In this document: piece by piece, positions 1 through 6,431 of the stretch
Layout: each line of letters opens with the position of its first letter
How positions within the stretch are numbered: position 1 is the stretch's first letter
Assembly (NCBI GenBank): GCA_002423075.1
Contig: DIUS01000150.1
Location: 1-13,286 of the forward strand
DNA length: 13,286 bases
Source: Microbacteriaceae bacterium UBA6152
GTDB taxonomy: Bacteria; Actinomycetota; Actinomycetes; Actinomycetales; Microbacteriaceae
Direction: 5' to 3'
Notes under the pieces: generated by a model
The model's input: only the letters and a program-made list of their open reading frames with translations
Told to the model about the DNA's origin: nothing
Databases searched by the model: none
Position numbers and translations under genes: made by a program

Positions 1-674
1 ATGTTGTGCGTGACGATGACGATGGTGACCTGATCTTTGAGCTCCAGAATTGTCTGCTCGATTCGTCGCGTCGAGGTGGGGTCAAGTGCCGAGCACGGCT
101 CGTCCATGAGAAGTACGCGCGGCTTGACCGCGAGTGAGCGGGCGATACACAATCGCTGCTGCTGACCGCCCGACAAACTTCCACCGGCGGCGCTCAGGCG
201 GTCTTTGACCTCGTTCCACAGGCCGGCCATGGTCAACGACTGCTCGATGAGATCGGCTTTCTCCGAACGGGTCATTCGCTGACCGGTCAAGGTGAGACCA
301 GCGACCGCATTGTCTGCGATGGACATCGCCGGGAACGGATTGGGCTTCTGGAAGACCATTCCAATGGCGCGACGAGCGTCGGTGATGCGCATGGTGGAGT
401 CGTACACATCGTTCTCGTCCACCAGAACAGACCCTGCCAGGCTCGCGCCAGGGACAAGTTCGTGCATCCGGTTCAAGACCCGGAGGAATGTACTCTTGCC
501 GCAGCCTGACGGGCCAATCAGGGCTGTCACCTCGCCGGCCTTCATCTCGAGGCTCACCCGGTCGAGCACCTTGCGATCTCCGAACCAGGCTGACACCTCG
601 CGCGCGTGCAACGTCGCGAGGCCCTGGTCGGCGAAGGTCTTCGACGGCACGTCGAGGTCGGTCATTTCAGTCAT
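1..674 (-). CDS. pstB: Phosphate ABC transporter ATP-binding protein PstB (partial, 3' end beyond left edge)
   Basis: Cytoplasmic ATPase subunit that would power phosphate import through PstC/PstA. The 224 visible residues, read directly from the minus strand, carry every expected ABC motif in order: Walker A GPSGCGKST (about residues 54-62), Q-loop FQKPNPF (about 111), signature LSGGQQQR (about 167-174), Walker B LLMDEP followed by the D-loop SALDP (about 188-199) and the H-loop His in VTHN at the cut. The QKPNPF stretch and the signature are typical of PstB among ABC ATPases. Roughly 35-40 C-terminal residues are missing because the window ends. The chosen ATG lies 13 bases after the stop of the sortase-like gene; a second ATG three codons later is possible, and neither has a strong ribosome binding site. 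It is the last visible gene of the pst cluster, separated from the permease genes by four genes, which is unusual. phoU would be expected next but is outside the window. Confidence 0.97.
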   Translation of the reverse strand, partial: MTEMTDLDVPSKTFADQGLATLHAREVSAWFGDRKVLDRVSLEMKAGEVTALIGPSGCGKSTFLRVLNRMHELVPGASLAGSVLVDENDVYDSTMRITDARRAIGMVFQKPNPFPAMSIADNAVAGLTLTGQRMTRSEKADLIEQSLTMAGLWNEVKDRLSAAGGSLSGGQQQRLCIARSLAVKPRVLLMDEPCSALDPTSTRRIEQTILELKDQVTIVIVTHN

Positions 675-687
675 GAGGTAAGTCCGT

Positions 688-1695
688 TCACGTGAGATTG
701 GGCAGGAGTGCCGAGGCTTCGCGGAAGAGCAGGAAGGCGAGCGCAACGAGTGGCGGAAGAACCGCGACCCACGCTTGCCATCGACCCCAGTGCCGCCGGG
801 CAAGAGAGACGATCACAACGCACCCGAAGAGGAGGAGTGAATACAGGGCGATCTCGGCGGCGCTCTCTGACTGCGAGGCCATAGCGAGCTCGCTATCCGG
901 CAGAGCGGCGTACGTGAAGGCACGGGCCCCTGCCTCGTAGGCACCGCTCACGAGCACTGCATCGACGCGCAGCACATCCATCGCGAAGAAGGAGAGCCCG
1001 GTCGCCGTCACGAGGGTCAACGTGCCCTCGGCGGGCGGTCGGTCCGGCAATTCGGCCTGACCCACGCGAACGCCGACAACGCGATACGACGCGACCCCCT
1101 GCCCGGTCGTGACCCTGATGCGGTCACCCTGTTCGACCGAGCCGAGGTGTGAGAACACGGCGCCGAATGCCGCTTGCCGACCAAAGATCACCGACGAACC
1201 CTGTTGCCCGGGCATCACCGTGTCTCGACGGTGGCCGGGCCCCGACTGGAGAACGGTCGACGTCGTCCCCTCCACCACAACCGTTCGGAGGGCGATGGAC
1301 GGTATCTCGAGCAGCGCGACGGGCGTACCCAGCGCGAGCAACTCGCCATCAGAGTCAGTCTGCGAGACCGGAGAGGTCGAGTTGGCCAACTGAAAACGAA
1401 GCTCTTCGCTCAAGATCCCTTGGTCGCGCGCGTGGGTGACGGGACTCACAGTAACCACGTACGCAATAAAACCGAGCAGCAGGGAGCCCAACACGATGAG
1501 TGCCACGCCCCCGAATCGAGCGCGTTCGAACGCCGACGGCGACGTGACGGAGCGATTCGTGACCGAGGCGAGGTGCTCGTCGTCTCGAGCAAACTCGTGA
1601 GACGCGTGCACGACGACCGAGCGTGCCTGTGACCAGACACCGACTGCCCGCGAACGCAGGCGCCGCCAAGGCTCGCGGAGATCGTTCGAGGCCAT
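688..1695 (-). CDS. Sortase-fold membrane protein lacking the catalytic His and Cys (pseudo-sortase)
   Basis: 335 aa. Basic cytoplasmic N-terminus (1-60), membrane helix about 62-84, extracytoplasmic sortase-type beta domain about 120-250, then two more helices at about 281-298 and 309-325. The sortase assignment rests on the run GPGH (152-155), MPGQQG (161-166), SVIFG (168-172), FGAVFSHL (177-184), GDRIRV (190-195) and TLTLVT (225-230), which follows the class E/D-like pattern GPGH...PG..G..viaGHR...F..L...GD.i.v...LTLvTC. In active enzymes the residue after the second Gly is the catalytic His; here it is Arg173 (codon CGG, 1177-1179). The residue after LVT is the catalytic Cys; here it is Ala231 (GCG, 1003-1005). 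Arg243 probably corresponds to the third catalytic residue. The protein is therefore probably not a transpeptidase. A GGGAAG ribosome binding site lies about 9 bases before the ATG. It sits between a PstS-like/Ig-like gene and pstB, suggesting a structural role with the surface Pst proteins (inference). Confidence 0.87.
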   Translation of the reverse strand: MASNDLREPWRRLRSRAVGVWSQARSVVVHASHEFARDDEHLASVTNRSVTSPSAFERARFGGVALIVLGSLLLGFIAYVVTVSPVTHARDQGILSEELRFQLANSTSPVSQTDSDGELLALGTPVALLEIPSIALRTVVVEGTTSTVLQSGPGHRRDTVMPGQQGSSVIFGRQAAFGAVFSHLGSVEQGDRIRVTTGQGVASYRVVGVRVGQAELPDRPPAEGTLTLVTATGLSFFAMDVLRVDAVLVSGAYEAGARAFTYAALPDSELAMASQSESAAEIALYSLLLFGCVVIVSLARRHWGRWQAWVAVLPPLVALAFLLFREASALLPNLT

Positions 1696-1737
1696 AACGA
1701 ATGTCTTCCCGTCAGTGATGAATGGACCGAGGAGCGA

Positions 1738-1771
1738 GGATGCCGCGGCGACCGAGGTCGCCGCGGCATCC
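1738..1771 (-). terminator. Perfect 16-bp hairpin between the Ig-like gene and the sortase-like gene
   Basis: The arms 1738-1753 and 1756-1771 are perfectly complementary and GC-rich, with a two-base centre (in RNA a 15-bp stem with a four-base loop). It begins 8 bases after the TAG stop of the preceding gene and ends about 42 bases before the next start. No U-run follows, which does not exclude an intrinsic terminator in actinobacteria. Because the downstream genes include pstB, it may act as a partial terminator or as a 3' mRNA stabiliser that sets the ratio of upstream to downstream product. Confidence 0.7.
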
Positions 1772-1779
1772 TGTGCGTG

Positions 1780-3918
1780 CTAGCGAACGGTGAAGCTCAC
1801 CGTCGTGCTGCGCTGGTTAAACAGGGTGTTGCCGACGTAGAGAACCGTCAGAATGCGCGTCGCCCTCGTCAGGGTTCGCGACAGCGAGATCGCCACCGTC
1901 CCTGCCGCCGACAGAGTGCCAGACCCAAGAACCGGGCCGGTCGGCGAGCTGCGAACCTCAACTCGACCGGTAGGCACGATGCCATTGATCGGAGCAACAG
2001 TCACCGTGACTCGGCCTGCGGTGCCGTAGAGCACCGTCGGGGCCGTTGCGGTCACGATCGGCGTGGCCTTGGCCACGGCAACTGCGAGGCGTCCGGAGAC
2101 GCTCGGGGCCACATTCGTGGCAGCAGCAGGCACATATCGCACCTGAAGGTTGTAGCTGACCTTTCTCGCGACGACGGCGAATGCCGCCCCCCGCTCGTCA
2201 CTGTCGAGCGTGTAGCTCTGCAGGCGCGTGCCGCCGTCATACAACTCAAGCGAGCCGCCCTGTGCCCCGTCAACCCAGCCGACGACCGTGAAGGTCTGAC
2301 CGATCGTCGAGGTGCGCTTCGAGGAGATGCGGGTTGTGGTCTCCTGCGTCACGGGAACGGTGGCGACAGGCGTCACCGAGCCCGTCACACCCGCGAGCGT
2401 CGGAATGAAGACGGCGCTCAGCTGAACGCTCACGGACGTGGTGTCCACGAGAACCGGCACAGAGACCTCAGCGGTCGCGGCGTTGACATGCGGGGCGACG
2501 GTTGCTGTGCCGACGATCTGCGAGCCGCTGAGAATGTTGACCCGGCCACCCTGACGGTGAATCTTCGAGTCAACCGTCACCAGTACGTTCTGCGTCTGAC
2601 CGACGGAAAGACCAGTCGGCGCCACCCAGGTCACCGTGCTCGTGTTGTCCGCGCTCGGGGCGTAGGCGCGGATGGTGTCGTCGCCGCACGTGTCGATCGG
2701 AACAAACCCGTAGAGCTCGATCGTGGCGTCCTCTTGGCAGATCAGTGACTCAGGACCGTTGAACACGCGGTGCTCGATCGTGCTCGGGTCATCGAGCTTG
2801 CGCGACGGAACGATGTTGTAGACGTCGCGCGTCGCGGCCACGAAGCTCGGGTTGGCCTTGACCAAGCCGTTGCCCGCGTCGACGAAGGGAACCTGCGCCG
2901 TCAGCGCCTCAGTCGCCTTGAGCGGCAGCAGCGACGCGCCGTTGCGACGGTCCGTCACGACCGGCTGACCCACGGTGTCGTAGTTGGTGAACGCCACGAA
3001 CTGACCGATCGAGAACGGACCGATCACCGCCTCGTCGAGGCCCATGACCGTTCCGTCGTGCTCCTGCACGTCGTAAACCGTGCTGTCAATGGTGATTTTC
3101 GAACTACGGATCTCGCTGGAAATACCGCCCGTGTTGTCGTCCTTCAGGCCAAGAACGTCGACGATGAAGTACGAGCGCGTGCCTGAGCCGGACTGGGGAA
3201 CCACCGGGCGGAGCGCGATGGCGTTCGTACCCTCGGGCGCTCCCACAGGAAGCTCGGCAGAGGCACCAACGCCGACGTAGGTGTAGGGGTTCTCGACGGT
3301 ACCGTCACCATCGATGTAGGCGTGCGTCACCGCGCCCTTGTAGACGGCGGTCAACGCCGGCGTGGTCGTCGTGTCTACGCCCTTGCCGATGTACCAGGGC
3401 ACAACAGCGAGAGGGCTGCCGTCCTTGACGGCCATGGTCAGGGCATCCTTCGCGAAGGGCACGTAAGCCAAGACGCCGTTCACTGCCCCACTTGACCCGA
3501 CGCCGCTCGAGCTTCGTGCGGCCTGGATCTGGCCGACAACGTTCGAGTTCGCCGAGAACGACCCACCCTCTTTGCGGGCAATGGTCGCCGTCGCCGCCTG
3601 GCCGATCGCCACGCGGAGCATGTCTCTGCCTGCCGACGAACCGTTCGCCCGAGGGGCGACGGTGCCTGCGGCGTCGATCTGAACGGTCGACGAGCCCACG
3701 GCAAGGTAATTGGCCAGCAGGTTCTCATCGGCGGTCACGTTCACCGCACCCGAGAGACCCTGCATGACGTCCTGCGTGGTGTCCGAGCCGAAGACGACGA
3801 GCTGGCCGTATTCGTTTGCCGCAGGATCGGCCGCAGCGGGGGCAGCCACGAAGGCTCCCGCGACAAGCGCACCTGCGCACGCAACCGCGAGGCTACGAGC
3901 GAAGAATTTCGTATTCAT
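1780..3918 (-). CDS. Secreted PstS-like substrate-binding domain fused to bacterial Ig-like domains
   Basis: 712 aa. A signal peptide covers residues 1-30, with an Ala-rich end and probable cleavage after APAAA. Residues about 36-375 resemble a phosphate-binding-protein fold: VVFGSDTTQDVM near the mature N-terminus (41-52), QSGSGTRSYF (242-251) where PstS proteins carry their anion-binding loop, and RDVYNIVPSRK, like the domain end of actinobacterial PstS relatives. The loop lacks the Arg and Asp of the usual R-x-D-G-S-G-T, so phosphate binding is doubtful. C394 and C411 could form a disulfide. Residues about 420-520, 530-620 and 625-712 look like Ig-like beta domains; the last one has the Big_3-type pattern with GRVEVR, GSGTLS and VLYVGNTLF. 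No lipobox, LPXTG motif or C-terminal helix is visible, so it is either released or held by partners. The start is supported by an AGGA site 11 bases upstream. It lies 83 bases after the second PstS-like gene, with a hairpin in the gap. Function unproven. Confidence 0.85.
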   Translation of the reverse strand: MNTKFFARSLAVACAGALVAGAFVAAPAAADPAANEYGQLVVFGSDTTQDVMQGLSGAVNVTADENLLANYLAVGSSTVQIDAAGTVAPRANGSSAGRDMLRVAIGQAATATIARKEGGSFSANSNVVGQIQAARSSSGVGSSGAVNGVLAYVPFAKDALTMAVKDGSPLAVVPWYIGKGVDTTTTPALTAVYKGAVTHAYIDGDGTVENPYTYVGVGASAELPVGAPEGTNAIALRPVVPQSGSGTRSYFIVDVLGLKDDNTGGISSEIRSSKITIDSTVYDVQEHDGTVMGLDEAVIGPFSIGQFVAFTNYDTVGQPVVTDRRNGASLLPLKATEALTAQVPFVDAGNGLVKANPSFVAATRDVYNIVPSRKLDDPSTIEHRVFNGPESLICQEDATIELYGFVPIDTCGDDTIRAYAPSADNTSTVTWVAPTGLSVGQTQNVLVTVDSKIHRQGGRVNILSGSQIVGTATVAPHVNAATAEVSVPVLVDTTSVSVQLSAVFIPTLAGVTGSVTPVATVPVTQETTTRISSKRTSTIGQTFTVVGWVDGAQGGSLELYDGGTRLQSYTLDSDERGAAFAVVARKVSYNLQVRYVPAAATNVAPSVSGRLAVAVAKATPIVTATAPTVLYGTAGRVTVTVAPINGIVPTGRVEVRSSPTGPVLGSGTLSAAGTVAISLSRTLTRATRILTVLYVGNTLFNQRSTTVSFTVR

Positions 3919-3943
3919 GAACCCAGATTTCCTTTCAAAGGGC

Positions 3944-3961
3944 GCGTCTCGGTCGAGACGC
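3944..3961 (-). terminator. 7-bp hairpin upstream of the secreted PstS-like/Ig gene
   Basis: The arms GCGTCTC (3944-3950) and GAGACGC (3955-3961) pair perfectly around a four-base loop. The hairpin lies 40 bases after the stop of the 809-aa gene and directly before the Shine-Dalgarno region of the 712-aa gene. It could be a weak terminator, an RNA processing barrier or a 5' UTR element. No U-run follows. The 83-base gap also contains an 8-bp palindrome at 3984-3991. Confidence 0.45.
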
Positions 3962-4001
3962 AGGGTGAGGTACTGAAGGAGCTGTGTACACCGCCTGCTG
4001 T

Positions 4002-6431
4002 TCAGTCGAACAGGGCCTCCTCGGCTTCGAGAAGTCGTCGCGCGCGGCGCGAGAGGATCGCGCCGGCAAACATGCTCGGGATCCCGAGGCCGAGAGCGGC
4101 CGCGAAACCCGCGGGTCCTATTCCCCCGGGCACCGAAGCTACGGAACGAATGATCTCGACCTCCGGGAACGCCGTCGCCTCAACCGGGGTCTCTGCGGGC
4201 AAACCCTCCGGAGGCGCGTATCCGCCTCCGAGCTCGTCGATAGGCGTATCCGTTGACTCGGGCGTGACGGCACTCGCGCAGTCGGCGGCGGCCGTATCAA
4301 ACGACATGGTCATCGCCGTCGTTGCCGCAACATCGGCCGCGGCGAGCGGTACGTACCCGTTGGGCAGTTGTCCCGATCTGTCGCCGGGCGACTGACCGGG
4401 TCCAACCGCGTAGTCGAGAAGTGTCTTGTAGTCGTTCAAGGCAGCTTCATCGGCCGCGCAGTAGTTCACAGCGGCATAGATCGGCAGGGTCAGAGGGTAG
4501 GTGCCGCTCTGAACAAGAGCCGGATCGATGGTGCGCACGCCCGTTGCGGCGTCGACAGGGGCCGACGCGATCGTCGTCGTGATCGCCTCTGCGGTCGGCA
4601 ACACCGCTTGACCGGCCGCGTTCACGAGCTTCGCCGCTCTCAACCCGAAGCGTGCCGCACTGGGAGCGTCGACAATCGCGATCATGAATCGCGCGCCAGG
4701 GCGCTGCACACCCGTCGAGACATAACTCGGCGGAAGCCGCGTCGGATCCCATGCCGTGCGCGCACCAGATTCACCTCGCAGCACCCGCAAGGAGGCCTCT
4801 TGATAGTCCGCCGCGTAGGGGCGCATGTCGAGCGTGCCGAAGCCGGGAGGGGGTGCGGGGTCTTCTTGAAGGGTCGACAGATCTGCCTTCGGAAAAGCGT
4901 CGCTGGGAGTGATGTCGAGATCAAGAGACTCGTACGCGCTGTTGATCCGCATGCCCGACTCGTCCGGTACCCCGGCCAAGAATCCGCGCGCGAGCGGGTC
5001 AGAGCGAAGCCAGCGCCACACGAGGGCATGGGCGTCGTTTCCTCCTAACGCGACGACGATGCCAGGCGGGAAGGCGCTGATGCCGAAGTCGCGGAAGTCA
5101 GGATTGAGTCGGAGGAACTCCGGGTCTTTCACGATGGAAACCGGGTTGGCCGTAACCCCGCCGGCGATGCCGCTGTCGGGAATGTCGTTTCGGTACGACT
5201 GCGTCAACAGCTTTGCAACGAGGCGGGCGTTCAGAACTAGTTCGCCGACACGGGTTCCGTTCTTCACCGCGATGGCGGACTCGCTGTTGAGAGCAAAATC
5301 AATGTTGTAGGCGACGACGATGGCGCTCTGTGCGACTGGAGCGTATTTGATGGTTGCTCCCTGGCGTTCTTCCTCGGAGAATGCCGAAGTGACGAAGGCG
5401 AGCCTGCTCGCGCTCTCGTCCTCCCGAACGATCAAGCGACGCGCTTCGCCGTCACCAAGGAGCGAATACCCGAAGGTCACACCGTCCCCGCACAGCACCG
5501 GTTGCCAGCGCGTGATGGCCGCGCTGATGGTCTCTGCCCCGGCAACCCGCCGCTCTTCGGATCCGAGTGAACACGAGCGAGTGAGGGGCTGGAAGTCGAG
5601 AGGGATCGCGACTCTCTGCGCCCACGCGGTCGCCGACAGCGGGCTTCCCATGACTCGCCCCGCCGAGGATGCGGTGGTCGCGTCTTTGCCATTGAGATTG
5701 AACCCCCCACGTGGCACGACCACGAGCCAGCACGAGCGGTTAGTCTCCCCCTGCACAGCCCCACAACCAAGGTGCGGTGCCTCCAGGGCCGTCTGTACCT
5801 CGAACAGCACCGACCCACTTCTGTCAGCGCCCGTGCGAACAGCGGTCAGCTCATTCGACGTGGTTGAGTCGAAGTAGTCGCTCGACGCAAAGGTGCTAGT
5901 CCCGTCAACGGGTTGGAAGGGTACTCGGAACACATTCGCGAACGGGTTGTCAGGCGGCGGCGGGATCCGTACGGTCTCGTTGTAGACCTGAGCCGGGTCC
6001 TCATTACGCACGAGGTCACGGCTGCCGGTTCGCAGGCCAATCAGCGTCGTGATGGTGCTCGTCGGTGCACCCCATTGGCACTGGGTCGGTAACGGACCCG
6101 CCGGGTCGTCTCCCCAGCACTGCATGATTTGCAGGTAATCGGTCGCGAACTCGCCCAGCGACGTCGGAGTCCCGTTGCTCCAGGAGATCTCGATCCCTTG
6201 GCTCGTCAGTTCCTGGGTCTGACTCACGGTGATCTCGAGATCGTCAAGTGCCGCCGCGTCTGGCCCTGTCGCTCCAGGATGCACGTCGCCCCAGCGCACC
6301 GATACCGCCGAGCCGCTCGTTGCGACCGCCGACGATGGGGGCGCCATGAGGCCGATCGTGCCCACCACACTGAGCACGATTCCGCCGACCACGAGACGCC
6401 GAGCTGCGTGTTGCAGGCGTTGTGCTCTCAT
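4002..6431 (-). CDS. Second PstS-like protein: large N-terminal domain, PstS-like C-terminal half, C-terminal membrane anchor
   Basis: 809 aa, predicted to be exported and membrane-anchored. A signal sequence spans about residues 1-36 (basic start, hydrophobic core, PPSSAVA). About 300 residues of extracytoplasmic sequence that I do not recognise follow. Residues about 345-720 resemble PstS: YAPVAQSAIVVAYNID matches the PstS segment with MPIVAGGTSIMYNL, VKDPEFLRLNP matches the IF.G.I..W..P...NPG region, and SGTYPLTLPIYAAVN with later NGYVPL matches the C-terminal YPL/GYSPLP elements of the neighbouring PstS. Where PstS has RSDGSGST this protein has LGGNDAHA (462-469 by my count), so the phosphate loop is absent. 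A Pro/Glu/Ala-rich spacer leads to a helix at about 772-793 and a basic tail. The start at 6431 was chosen because its ATG overlaps the pstS stop (ATGA) and GAGGGG lies 6 bases upstream; the open frame continues 36 codons further upstream, inside pstS, without signal-peptide character. Ligand unknown. Confidence 0.88.
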   Translation of the reverse strand: MRAQRLQHAARRLVVGGIVLSVVGTIGLMAPPSSAVATSGSAVSVRWGDVHPGATGPDAAALDDLEITVSQTQELTSQGIEISWSNGTPTSLGEFATDYLQIMQCWGDDPAGPLPTQCQWGAPTSTITTLIGLRTGSRDLVRNEDPAQVYNETVRIPPPPDNPFANVFRVPFQPVDGTSTFASSDYFDSTTSNELTAVRTGADRSGSVLFEVQTALEAPHLGCGAVQGETNRSCWLVVVPRGGFNLNGKDATTASSAGRVMGSPLSATAWAQRVAIPLDFQPLTRSCSLGSEERRVAGAETISAAITRWQPVLCGDGVTFGYSLLGDGEARRLIVREDESASRLAFVTSAFSEEERQGATIKYAPVAQSAIVVAYNIDFALNSESAIAVKNGTRVGELVLNARLVAKLLTQSYRNDIPDSGIAGGVTANPVSIVKDPEFLRLNPDFRDFGISAFPPGIVVALGGNDAHALVWRWLRSDPLARGFLAGVPDESGMRINSAYESLDLDITPSDAFPKADLSTLQEDPAPPPGFGTLDMRPYAADYQEASLRVLRGESGARTAWDPTRLPPSYVSTGVQRPGARFMIAIVDAPSAARFGLRAAKLVNAAGQAVLPTAEAITTTIASAPVDAATGVRTIDPALVQSGTYPLTLPIYAAVNYCAADEAALNDYKTLLDYAVGPGQSPGDRSGQLPNGYVPLAAADVAATTAMTMSFDTAAADCASAVTPESTDTPIDELGGGYAPPEGLPAETPVEATAFPEVEIIRSVASVPGGIGPAGFAAALGLGIPSMFAGAILSRRARRLLEAEEALFD

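Noticed and set aside
1777..2748. 323-codon plus-strand open frame opposite the Ig-like gene
   Set aside because: Arg/His/Asp-rich low-complexity translation typical of the antisense of high-GC genes; the minus strand has a signal peptide and recognisable domains.
3984..3991. 8-bp palindrome GTGTACAC in the gap before the 712-aa gene
   Set aside because: Too short to claim as an operator and not repeated elsewhere in the intergenic regions; noted only in the neighbouring hairpin entry.
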